Shown piece after piece: positions 53,553-64,000 of a DNA stretch of 64,000 nucleotides. The DNA comes from Typha latifolia (taxonomy: Eukaryota; Streptophyta; Magnoliopsida; Poales; Typhaceae), in assembly GCA_019914945.1 (NCBI GenBank), contig CM034101.1, forward strand, positions 3,421,188 through 3,485,187. Reading direction: 5' to 3'. Both the position numbers and the translations under genes were made by a program. The first letter of the stretch is position 1; every line of letters begins with the position of its first letter. Under the pieces are notes generated by a model, which saw nothing but the letters and a program-made list of their open reading frames with translations, was not told the origin of the DNA and searched no databases.

Positions 53553-56426
53553 TTAGCTGCGGAATCCTGTTACAAATCTTTTGATACCTGCAAAGTCTAA
53601 TACTATCGTTATATTATGGAAGAAATTTCCCCACTTTGTGCTCATAAAACGTGCGAGGAACTCGGATTGTTCATCACCATTTGTCTGCAAAAAAAGCAAA
53701 AATGTTTGAGAAAGTCGCACAAATATTTAGGAGAGCATTGAACAATACTACAATAACGTTTACAGTTTGCGCTCACTTTCACAAATCGACTATGTTAGAA
53801 TAGAGCACGTTTAAACTTTAAGCGTGTGTAAGAAAATAAATACAGGCAGGAACTGTCCAAGCAGGTGGGTGAATACTTTCCAGATGCCAATTTGGTCCTA
53901 ATAAGCACAAAAATGCGAGAGCTGCATCTAATAGTTAGATGCACTCATGACCACCCAACTAATGTTCTGCACAGCAAAGAGTAATAATTGATGTTCTAAA
54001 TCTTGAAAACTAATGCAGCAGTCAATGTCAATGATTTTTTTCCCAAACAGGATTGTCAATTCAGCAGAGTAAGAAATATCCAAGAAAATTAATAGCAATT
54101 CAGTAGTCTAATACTGGTGGACAGCTTGTATCAAATGAAATGTTTAAGATACTGGAAAGGAGATTAGTATTATTCGATGACACATCCGCACATATTAAAC
54201 GAGAAAGAAAAATAAATGACAATCAAGGGAATGACAGGTATAACGTACATAAAAAAAAATGTGGCCAATTATACGGCACTATTCTCTTGTAAGATCTCCA
54301 AATTCCAAGGTTTTCAGCAAAAGCAAATTCTAGGCAAGCTGCGCTGCTCTTGAAAGTTTTATTTCTTTGCATGAGATCTATTAAGATTGACGACACTTGC
54401 CAGGTGGAAAAATAACATCTGAAGCAACATTACCTCAAAAGCAAAGAAACCACCAGATTTTAGTGCTGATGCTGCTCCCTCACAAAGATGAATAAGATGA
54501 TTCATGCCATCGTTGCCTCCATCTAATGCAAGCCTCGGTTCGTGCCAACCAACTTCAGGTTGCAAGCCAGGTAGATTACCAGTTGGTATATATGGAGGAT
54601 TACTGACCACCCCTGAAAGCTTTCCTTTGGCATCTTCCAGAGGTTCGAACCAAGAACCTTGCCTTATTTCAACTGTATCCTAAATTCAAAGTAGTAAAAG
54701 TGAACACAAAAGACAGCCTTAATATGATTGAAACAAACACTAAAGAGTATAAAAAGTTGTCTATAACTGCCATTCCCCTTTTATTTAATCCCAGTGAGAG
54801 CTTTCTATAGCAGCTACATTAGTCTATCAGGACAATATCCAATTGCATACCGAGTTGCATAGTCCATTCGCAGCATGTAGCTTTCAAATTTCTGAATGAG
54901 GAGGAACTCCACCAGTTAAAGTGAATGAGCACTTTTCTACTAAAATAGTTAACCTATCTATCAGGTAGCATGTATGACCAAGATTTTGTGGTTTTGATGA
55001 CAATGGTTCGTCTGGACCTGTTATTTCTCAAATCCTTTTACAAACATATTTTGGCAGCAAATGTGCTGTCACAAAACTAGAGGATCTATTAGAGAGCACG
55101 AAAAATCTCTTACAAGTTATGTGATCTAATAGATTAAGGTTATTGGGGGGAACCAACAAAATTTAAATGTTACAAGATCTAAGGAAACAAGACAAAGTAC
55201 CACACTTGACAAAATAAGTCTCTAAGATCATTTACAAGATACTATCTCCTGAACCATCTACTTAATCTTATATCAGTGGTCGACATCTTACCACAGTCCA
55301 CATGAATGCACACAATGTTTATAGGAGATATTTATATAAGTCGAAACAAAACATACATAAAGCCTAACTTTCCGCTCATAGCTAGAAATTTAGTTAAATG
55401 AATTACACTTGAAAACTAAGATTTGCATCAGTGGACATTAGCAAGAACGACTAAAAGATCTGTTTTTAGTGACGAGAAACAAATTTACACTATAATGCGG
55501 ACAATATGTTGAATACTAATTGATACCAGCAAACTACAGAAAGATTATATTTTTCTTATGGTATGATCAAAGCAAATAAATTATTAGGTCTAATTATAAA
55601 TTCAATGGTATGAAATAAATTATACAGTAAGATTGCCTAAATTTCTCAACCGGTCTTGTAATTTAATTTCCATTTAAGCCTATAAGAAGATATTTCCTCT
55701 AAATACTCTAACATATGGAGACGCATTCTTCCCCCTAAAATTACACACAAAAAAGAAGAGAAGAATACTGACCTTTAGCCCATATCTCTCCACATTAAAC
55801 GTAGCAATCTCCACTGCATCTCCACTCACATCCGTCGCCAAAACCCTCCCTCCCTTCCCCAACATCCTCGCAATCCCAATCGCAATTGCGCCACTCCCAG
55901 TCCCCAAATCCGCCCACAGCCCCTCTTCAAATCCCTCCACTCCCCCAACCAAATCCACCACCACCTCCGTCTCCGGCCTCGGAATCAGAACCCCCTCTCT
56001 CACCACCAACACCAAATCCCTCCAATGCTCGCATCCGACCAAGTACTGGAACGGCCTCCTCTCCTGCACCCTTTCCTTCCAAAGACAGTAGAGATCACCC
56101 AATTCCGCTCTTAGGAGCACCAAGTCGCCGACTTTACCAGATCCCAAGTGGGTATTCGGGGAGGAGGCATCCTGGATGAGCCAGGAGAGCTCGCGGAGTA
56201 GGTGCCCGGAGTCAGGTCCGCCGGAGGAGAGGGAGAGGGACTTGGCCCAGTGGCGGAAGGCGTTGAGGTCGGAGAGGGGAGTGGGGTAGGATAAGGGGCG
56301 GAGGAAGAGAGGTGCTTGGTGACGGTGGTCCTGATGATGGCTGGGGTTTGGAGGAGAGAGAGAGGAGAAGGTTTTGGAGAGGAGGGAGGTGGAGCGGAGG
56401 GTGGTGGTGGAGACTCGTGAGAGCAT
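53553..56426 (-). CDS. Organellar release-factor glutamine methyltransferase (PrmC/HemK)
   Basis: Three coding exons (56426-55773, 54679-54434, 53684-53553) sum to 343 residues. The family methylates the GGQ glutamine of peptide-chain release factors using S-adenosylmethionine. The Ser/Thr/Arg-rich, acid-poor N-terminus (MLSRVSTTTLRSTSLLSKTF) indicates import into plastid or mitochondrion. Seen: the PrmC N-terminal helical domain with ERRPFQYLVG; LIPRPETEVVVDLV; the SAM-binding WADLGTGSGAIAIGIAR; the VLATDVSGDAVEIA acidic-loop strand; and the catalytic VVSNPPYIPTG, followed by EPRLALDGGNDGM and SGGFFAFE. The last exon is TNGDEQSEFL to GFRS. The ATG at 56426 is the first true ATG of the frame. 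Confidence 0.94.
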
Positions 56427-57550
56427 ATCTCCTCCAGTCGTCCTCAAGCACACGAAATAAGATTTTTAACTTTTAAAATAGGGTTAAATATATATATTTA
56501 TATATATTTTACCACAATTACTTACCCCAAAATTATTTTACTCATTTGTATTTAAAAAAAATTAAAAAAATATCTATATACTAAAGTGCAACAGCTTATT
56601 TTTCTGTTAAATTTAGCTGAATGTCTATGATTATTTTAATTATTTAATGATATTATATCAAAAAACTCACATATTTTATTTAACAAATATAAAATTAAAG
56701 TATTTTGGTCAGTTTAAGGTTGACTTGATTAAGATTTTTTGAAATATAAAGATAAATACTTCTGAGGAAGGTGCAGTGAGGCGACGGTGGCGATAGCCAA
56801 ATTGGGCAAAGAAAAGGGGGAGAGTCCCCCAAACTATGAAACGAGGAGGAAAGAGAGGTTCCTGAGGAAGAAGACAAGCAGAGAGGTGGTGATCGAGGAG
56901 AGAAGCCTGTAGGGAGGAAGGGAGAGAAGCAAAGATCTCTTCCATTCCCCAGCCACTATGCTAGGTGAGAAGCCTGCGGTTAGAGGAGAGAAGACACTGA
57001 AAAATAAATGCATTTAAGCTTAGAAACGCATCTATGTGAAAAAGAGTTGAAAAAGAGTATACTATACTCGTGGAGGATGACGACTCTCTTTCTCCCTTTT
57101 TCTTTACTATTAAACTGGTAAATATTGCTTAAGAAAAATAATTTTGTACCAACCAATCAAAAAATTCTATAAATGCAATTAGAAACGCATGCATTGACAA
57201 AAGAGGCGGGGATGGTCAGACTGAAAGCAATAATAATAACAAAATACACAATTGTTATCAACTAGAAGACATTTCAATTTTCAAATGGCAATCCCAGAAA
57301 TGCTAGATGTCAACCTCACAGGCATTGAGATATTAAGGCCCAAAGCTGCCAGTTGAAAGGAAGCATGAAAAGGAATAGGTAGACAAATTAAAGAACACCA
57401 AAACGATATTAAGAAACGTTGGTTTAGCATGATGCATGCATGTCTACCAACCATACAACATAGTTTAGAAGTCCCACAGGAAGTTTCTTAAGTCATCACG
57501 AAGTAAAATGGGGCACCTCATAGTTCTTGAAGGTGGAAACAACAGAGAAC
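56427..57550. other. PrmC promoter and HD-ZIP III 3' flank
   Basis: About 1.1 kb. The PrmC leader and promoter lie at the left. An AT-rich stretch at 56460-56720 is followed by more balanced sequence. The right end is the HD-ZIP III 3' UTR. Minus-strand frames of up to 78 codons at 56695-56945 have no recognisable similarity. Confidence 0.5.
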
Positions 57551-60500
57551 CTAAACAAAGGACCAGTTCACAAACATGAAAGCCAGACAATGGGGTGAAT
57601 CCTCTTCATTCAGTACTTTCCACGCCACAGCCTGTTCGTAAGACACCGACCTGCCCATGCTTGACATGCAGATGCCGGCAGGGAGATAAGCAAAACCCTA
57701 CAAGGAGACAACGAACAATTAGATCACATTCAATTAAGGGAATCAAGACAAGGCTAGTCTCTTTAGTTACCTGTTGCATAATCTTAGGGAATTCAGAGCA
57801 CAACACCTTTCGACCAGCATCATCAAGAATTTTCTCAAGAGTAATATCTTGGAGTGCTATAAGAGTGGTTTCCAGCATGTCAAGACCAGCTTGGTTCGTA
57901 AAGGTGAAAACAGGAGAAGCCTGCACAGAGAAGTACTTTTGATGAGCAAGCAGTAGAAGGATTATCTTCGAAATTGAAGTACACTAGCACAAAGAAACTA
58001 AAGTTATCAAGAAACATTAGACGTTATGAAACACTGGCCTTTAAAGAACAGCACATGATTGCATCAGAATGGTGCCACAGGAATTTCAGCAGAGAATCGC
58101 CAGTTTGAGAGTCTGCTTGAAGAAGCTCTACACCAGTATGAAGCCTGAGTTTCGTGGAAGATGGGTCAGATTTTGGACAAAAGGATAACAATCTTCCAAT
58201 TAACAGTAACAAGCAGAATCATGTACCAATGTACCATATATACGCATCATAGGAGAGAAGACAGTCATGCATTTTACAATAGAAGGAAGAAATGGTTTTT
58301 ATTAACTAAAAGGCTGTAGTTGATTAAATGAAAGATTATCAATAATGACAGCAAGCAGACTTCAACCAAACAATACTGAAAATATCGAGCATGCTTGATA
58401 TTCATGATGAAGTCTTAATCAAACATACAGAGGAAAAAACTTATCTTACTTACAAAACATGTATATTACCAACAAAAAATTACCTGTAGCTCCTAGAAAT
58501 CCATCTTGCCAAAATATGTGCCTCAGGGGAACCTGGTGGGTTTTTCATCCCTATCTGCGGAGAAAGACGTGACGGTGCTATTGCCATAGCAACCCTCTGG
58601 ACAGAGGCAACCACACTTCGAACATAGTGCCTGGCCATAGCAGCAACACTTTCTTGAAGGTGATTCTCATATGTGAATTGGAAAGCTATGGTCAGGACAG
58701 ATCTTAAGCTGTAAGCATTTGATGTTTCATTAGCAGAGCGCACAGCACCTCCAGAACCAACCTCAAGGGCAGATGCCAGGTCTAGGGTTCGATTAGCAGT
58801 GGGTGTGTCCTACAATTTAGATACAGCAGTGTTATAAAAAAATAAACAAAAAATGAGAATGAGAAAGATCTATCCGTCAAAAAAAATCAAAGACAATGAT
58901 AATTGTGATAAGAATAAGAAAAATACAAAAAATTGCAACAAGAATGACAGTAAATTTATCTACTGTCAAAAGAAATTAGAAGAACACAGAAAAACTACAA
59001 TACTGATTATTTTGCAGGCCATATGTTAGATCACTTAGATCCGAGAAATAAAACCCAATTAGCATGAACCATCGGGTATAACCCAAAACTCAGCCAAATA
59101 TATGAATATACAAACTGGTTCAAGACAAATATATTCTTAAAAGGATATAACAGAAGCATAGATATTTAACTGTTTTAGGGTCCAGTGGTATCACTCGGAA
59201 ACCAGAGGGCAGCAAAGGGGCGTCATCAGCAAAAGACTCATCTATTGGTGCAAAGACAAGCTGTGCACATTCACCTGCTGCATTCTCATCAACCCCACTA
59301 CAAAGCTGTCATAGAACAAATAATTAGAAGTAGAAAAAGTGGAGCTTGCTTTGCATGGAGTCATAAGCTCAACAAGTGAAAACCTGCAATAAGTACATAT
59401 CCCTTGATAGAACTTCATCTTGATTTAAGCCATGACCTTCAAGCCTAATCACTTCCAAGAACTTTGAGGCAAGACAAAAGGAGTTATTTTCCCACAAAAT
59501 AATGCAAGTACTATGAAAAAAAAAGTTTACGAGAAACAAATACCTCATCACGTTCCACAGTATGAGCAAGGGGTAAGATAATCTGATTGGCCAGAAACCC
59601 ACCGTTAGTCCGCAAACCAGGAACTGCATATGGGCTAGCTCTAAGAGAAGCAGCAGAATAAGCATCAACACCGGAATCAGCCCACTCAGTACGATGCTCC
59701 CTTAGAAAGCGGACAAGTAAAGCAGGTGGAACATTCTACATTACCCAAATAAATGTATTAGATCAAGCTATAATAAGAGCACCAAATCTAACAACTTGTT
59801 AACACTTAATACAGAGACCAATATCAAATGAGTATGAATTCTCCAAAGTTTAAATCCCTGAGAAGGACTGGAGGTATATTAATTGATTGGTTTGGCCATG
59901 CATACACCATTCTGGCCATGCTAGTTTATGTATGAGAGTAAATTAGAAAATAAGATTTGGTAGTTAAACCTGCAACAACATTGATGCTTTAGCACATAAA
60001 ATGCCGCCTCCAAAACTAGAAAACAGTGCTAGTGAGTTAGGATGAGATCCCAGAAGTTTGTTTGGTGATGAGTTGATAGCAATTGTAACATCCTCAACAC
60101 CATCACTACTCATCAACGACCAGCAATCATCTGTGAATCCGTTCACTGCATCATTGAAACCTCTGCAATTCACAAAGAAGAAAAGGAACATTTAGTAGGT
60201 AGTAAGAAATTTCATATAACAGATATATAGTAACCCACCTGCTCAATCTCTGGCTGAATGCTCTTAGAACTGCAGGTTGGCGACCCCCACCATATGGGGT
60301 ATCACTGCTTGATTCCTGAGCTATTTGTCTAATGTGCCGCAATGCCTGGAGAACATGAACATTTGAGGGTTCATGAAGTAAATATCCACTCATCAAGGGA
60401 TGATTAACTATAAAATCAAGAAAAGAGCAGTGACTTACAGTTACAGTCATTTTTTGTGCAAGAATCTTTGGCGACTCGTACAAAGGTCTGAGAACCTCAG

Positions 60501-63090
60501 GCACACTCCAAGCCTGTAAAGTAAAAAATACAACAATTTCAAATATAACATAAATGAAGCTCAAACGAGCTATGGACTGAAGCTGGTCACACTCACATCC
60601 AAATCAACATGATCCACAATGTGAATCATTGAGCCACCTCCCTCACATGGTCGAATAAGATAGCCACTAGGAAGCATCTCAGCTCTAACAAAATTTGGTG
60701 CAGGAGGGCCAGGTGGCCCACCAGTCGAAGGAGTCAATGATCTCTCACAAATCTACAGATGAAATTAGCATTAATTTATGTTATTCCTGGTTAAAATGAA
60801 AGCAAATCACATGCTACAAATGACAGCACAAGAAAAAGAAAATGACAATTGAAGAGAACCCATAGCTCCTAGATACAATTAGAACCTATTAACCGGCAAT
60901 GCTTGGTACAATGAACAGATACATAGCAGAAAAATTACCACAAGACTGCCATCTTCAAGACCAGTAGTGTATCTAATGGTCCAAAAATCACGTGCTGCTG
61001 CCAATGTAGTGGGTGCGTAAGTCTGCAAAGTGAAGGTGTTTAAAAAAAACAAATTGGAAAGAACTCTAATAAAATGTTTAGGAGGTATTCCTTGCAAGAA
61101 TAAGTGCACACCTGCATGTATATAAGCTCAATGCTTCCACCATTTCCAGTAGGAATTACAGTCAACACATCAAGACAACGGCAGTCGCGATACCAAGATG
61201 GACGATCTTTGACAATCTCTGCGACCTAATGAAAACTCCACAATCTGTTAGCTATTCAATGAAAAGATTTCAGAATCCTTGTTTGCAATGGCTCACCTTT
61301 GTGGGCTCTAGACTCACAAGACCACAAGCTCGTGCTGCTACCCCACTTCGGGAAACAGCAATGATTCCAATAGAATCCGGACCAGGCTAACACAAGCACC
61401 AAGATGTTGTAAACTAAAGTTAGGATTCATGTACGAAAAAGGAAGGCAAAACAATAGGAGATAACAGAGTGCATCCACAATCCATTACCTTCATCCCAAC
61501 CATCGGAACCCACTCAACAGCAGTTCCAGTTGCTTTTGACAGAAACTCTGCCAAGGTCTCCTCAGCTATTGCGAGTAGACTATTAGGAAGAAGATGTAAA
61601 CAGAGTCAAATCCTAAGCAAAGTCCAAATGACATTTGAATTCTAGCTTTAAAATGAGACAATAGAAGGAAACATTACCCAGCTGGGTTATTGGCATCCCG
61701 TTGAGGATGCGGAGCAGTTGGGTTTTGTTGGTGGTGGTGCTGACTACTTGTCACCACGGACTCACAGCTTGTGTCCGTAGTTGTCACAGGGGCGTGCTGC
61801 ATTGCAAAGAACAATTAGAATATCTTTAAAAGCAACTAAAAAGTGACATAAGATACTTCCCAATTCTACACCTTATTCATTTTATAGAGCATTGAATAAT
61901 TGTTGATTTTTAGTTGATAAAAGGGTTCAGAAAATTGAGGCAGTGAATCATTCTAACAGAATAAAATATTTGACATGATTAAGTCGTGTGAAGCTGAAGC
62001 CACACAAGTATAGCTCGTCACATTTTAGTTCATTCACTTAATACCCACGTGAAACTTTACATTCATAAAATGTAATTAGCTACTTGCACAAAGGAAACTG
62101 GCAAAACCAGATATTCTGGATGTTGTATTATAGGTAAACCTACTCAAGACCATTTCATCGTATAGGTGGATGCTTCGGATTTATCAAGAGACTACACAAC
62201 TTTATCAAAGGAACAATAATATTGTAACTCACAGTGTGAAGTTGCTGGCGCATGCAGCCATTATCATAAACAAGTTGAGAGACCTGCTTCTGCAGCCGAT
62301 CGTTTTCCTCCATCAATAGCTTGTTCATTGCAGTCAGCTTTCTATTAACAGTTTGGAGACGAGAGGCTTCCTTTCTTTGCTTCTCACGGCATCTGCAGAA
62401 CATGACCAAAGGTAATGCTAATAGTAGAAGACAGTATAAAGAGATTGTTTTTGAAGTATTTTCTTGAAATAACAAAACCTTTTTGTGTTGTCAATAAAAA
62501 AACAAAAATAAAAAATAGATGAATTAGACATCCAACGGCGTACATGGATATATCCCACGAGGAGAGAACGAATAATGACATAAAAAATCTAATAGAAATA
62601 GCAATACCCCATTTGGCAAATGGAGCTCAAAGATCCTTGCTTTCCTACTTACCATGTGAGAAAAAAAACACAATCAAAAGAAAGGAAAACGTAAATCATT
62701 CAAAATCATTAAACATCTGCAACATTTATTTCCCAACCCCTGATCAGCACCTTTAAACGAAACCCAGGTAACAAAAAAAAACGTTTTTTTTTTCAAGAGA
62801 CAACCATCAAAAAAATCCATTATTCTCCTAACAAAACCCATCTTTCACCTTGGTACAATCCAGATTCCTCACCTGCGGTTCTGGAACCAGACCTTAATCT
62901 GCTTAGGCTCAATGTTGGCAAGTAGAGGAAACTCCCTGATAAGCTGCTGCCGTCTCATTGAGCTCGGCTTAGGGCACTCACTATACACTCTCTCAAGCGC
63001 CTCCACTTGCTCGGGCGTATACCTCACGTACTTCCCCGCATCCATCTGCTGCTGCTGCGCCTTCTCCTTCGCCGAAACAACCATCGCCAT
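57551..63090 (-). CDS. HOX32: HD-ZIP III transcription factor, PHB/PHV clade (HOX32-like)
   Basis: Eighteen coding exons: 63090-62873, 62392-62233, 61796-61678, 61579-61489, 61386-61297, 61225-61112, 61022-60939, 60752-60597, 60513-60439, 60345-60239, 60162-59970, 59735-59544, 59461-59384, 59305-59171, 58809-58484, 58144-58033, 57920-57771, 57697-57551. They sum to 848 residues, with phase consistent throughout. Class III HD-ZIPs set adaxial fate, vasculature and meristem identity. Order: homeodomain (GKYVRYTPEQVEALERVYSE to WFQNRR), leucine zipper (LQTVNRKLTAMNKLLMEEND), START lipid-binding domain (LLAIAEETLAEFLSKATGTA through the WTIRYTT region), and a C-terminal MEKHLA domain ending CLAFMFVNWSFV. 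PHB-clade signs are QLVYDNGCMRQQLH, APTTLAAARDFW, and NVPPALLVRFLREHRTEWAD followed by SGVDAY. The start ATG at 63090 gives MAMVVSAKEK; the exon 16 donor (GCCAGT then GTTTCA) is chosen to match PHB. Confidence 0.96.
61377..61499 (-). promoter_or_regulatory. miR165/166 target site, interrupted by an intron
   Basis: The spliced mRNA carries TTGGGATGAAG at the end of exon 4 (61499-61489), joined to CCTGGTCCGG at the start of exon 5 (61386-61377). This is the 21-base HD-ZIP III site within codons for GMKPGP in the START domain. The 102-base intron (61488-61387) splits it, so the site exists only in mature RNA. It is complementary to miR165/166 as in all HD-ZIP III genes, and cleavage restricts expression to the adaxial side. 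Confidence 0.93.
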
Positions 63091-63288
63091 CTCCGCAAAC
63101 CCTCGAAAGATCTCAATCAAAAATACGCTAGAAACCTCCCCTCCCTCTTCTTCCGAACCTTCGGTAGTGGTAGGAGCCTAGAACCGCCTCCCTCCCGCAT
63201 CACCGAGCTCAGAATCCGATCGCCTCCTCCTCCGACGAGGCAAGCCCCAACCCTATCTTCGCCTTCACATCTCCCATGGTGCTCCTCT
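63091..63288 (-). promoter_or_regulatory. HD-ZIP III leader with a 22-codon upstream ORF
   Basis: An ATG at 63277 in favourable context (ACCATGG) opens a 22-codon frame (MGDVKAKIGLGLASSEEE and four more residues). It terminates at 63211-63209, about 120 bases before the main ATG at 63090. Because it ends before the main start it could allow reinitiation. Whether the transcript start lies upstream of it is inferred. The leader between them shows no obvious splice pair. Confidence 0.55.
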
Positions 63289-63318
63289 TCTTTTCTCTTC
63301 TCTTCTCTTCTCTTCTCT
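63289..63318. repeat. (TTCTC)n pentanucleotide microsatellite
   Basis: About six TTCTC units, just upstream of the uORF on the transcribed strand (GAGAA repeats). Probably within the leader or core promoter of the HD-ZIP III gene. Confidence 0.8.
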
Positions 63319-63637
63319 CGAACTTAGAAGAGAGAAATAAGAGAGAGGAAAAGGGAGCAAGAAAAGAAGAAGGGGGGGCAGGGTATATTTTAATAGAGAA
63401 GGCCACTTTCTGGGGAAAATTACAGTGAAGGGCTTTATCTTTTGTTTGATTCTTTTTATTGTTTTGTTTAAAGGGGGGTTCTATTCTTTTGAAGGAAATG
63501 TGGGGGGTTTTGTGTAAAATATAGGATGTGGAGGGGAGTTGTTTTGGGTTTTGGTGCAGGCAGGCTGTGCAGCTGTCGTGCTGCTGCTAATAGTGCTGTG
63601 CTGTGCAGCCTGCTGCAGTTGTCTCAGAGGAAAAAGG

Positions 63638-63694
<57 letters not shown>

Positions 63695-64000
63695 CCCCTT
63701 CTTCAAAATTTTCAAATTTAAATATTTCAAATGCCATTTTAAAATCAACTGCTAAATCTTAATTAAGACAAAAAATAATCATGTTTACAGGAATACTATT
63801 GTGATCCAATTAAGCCCATGTATTTGATGCTCTTATAGCTGATGAGATTTAGAGGAATAACTAAATACAAGAATAGCTGTAAGTGTCTGATGCAATCCCA
63901 TTCCATCTAATCCAGTGTGATATCAGCCTTAAGAAAACATTAAAGTATACCTGGGTAACATTACTATTATCACTACCGAAGAAGATAAATTCACATATAA
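63319..64000. other. HD-ZIP III promoter region
   Basis: Upstream of the HD-ZIP III gene up to the window edge. Purine-rich to 63380, then mixed sequence, the long TC array at 63641-63690, and AT-rich DNA to the end. No coding frame is supported. Confidence 0.5.
63641..63690. repeat. (TC)n microsatellite in the HD-ZIP III promoter
   Basis: About 25 uninterrupted TC units (GA on the strand of the HD-ZIP III gene), about 550 bases upstream of its ATG. GA repeats are known binding sites for plant BBR/BPC GAGA-binding factors. Confidence 0.93.

Noticed and set aside
62869..63120. A longer HD-ZIP III N-terminus beginning before MAMVVS
   Set aside because: The extra codons start at TTG, not ATG. 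The first ATG of the frame is at 63090, and HD-ZIP III proteins usually begin shortly before the homeodomain.

Overview
The window is nuclear DNA from a flowering plant. Every gene has many GT-AG introns, and the intergenic DNA is AT-rich with long TA, TC and AAT microsatellites. Protein families include HD-ZIP III, GHR1, WAP and the VTC2 family. The HD-ZIP III and ferredoxin-NADP reductase proteins read most like monocot (HOX32-type and root-type) orthologues, so a monocot is likely; coding GC is moderate and I cannot name the species. The exon models below were built by hand from splice sites, phase and protein similarity. In every complete model the exon lengths sum to an intact reading frame.

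Layout, left to right. 1-1629 (-): ARV1, with its 3' end off the window. 3296-3904: a frameshifted, N-terminally truncated sugar-phosphate/phosphate translocator pseudogene. 4.9-6.9 kb (+): a GT17 N-acetylglucosaminyltransferase with a spliced leader. 8.3-16.0 kb (+): an ERGIC3/Erv46-like cargo receptor whose introns carry two probable inverted-repeat elements. 16.7-21.7 kb (-): GHR1, a receptor pseudokinase. 25.0-29.2 kb (-): a divergent VTC2/GDP-L-galactose phosphorylase-like gene that keeps the conserved leader uORF but has lost the predicted catalytic histidine. 32.5-35.3 kb (+): N-acetylglucosamine kinase. 36.3-40.3 kb (-): WPP domain-associated protein, a long coiled coil. 44.7-45.7 kb (-): a single-exon MAGL/caffeoylshikimate esterase-like hydrolase. 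48.3-52.2 kb (-): root-type ferredoxin-NADP reductase. 53.6-56.4 kb (-): organellar PrmC/HemK release-factor methyltransferase. 57.6-63.1 kb (-): an HD-ZIP III transcription factor of the PHB/PHV (HOX32) clade in 18 coding exons, with the miR165/166 site split by an intron.

These are independent single-copy-looking loci and not an operon or cluster. Three gene products act in or near the secretory pathway (ARV1, GT17, ERGIC3-like). Two relate to redox or ROS biology (GHR1, FNR), and the VTC2-like gene belongs to an ascorbate-pathway family. I take this proximity as chance.

The feature most worth following up is the VTC2-like locus at 25-29 kb. Its open frame is intact and its non-AUG regulatory uORF is well preserved, yet the HxHxQ active-site motif reads HIIFQ. 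This suggests a non-catalytic or repurposed paralogue under the usual ascorbate-type leader control.
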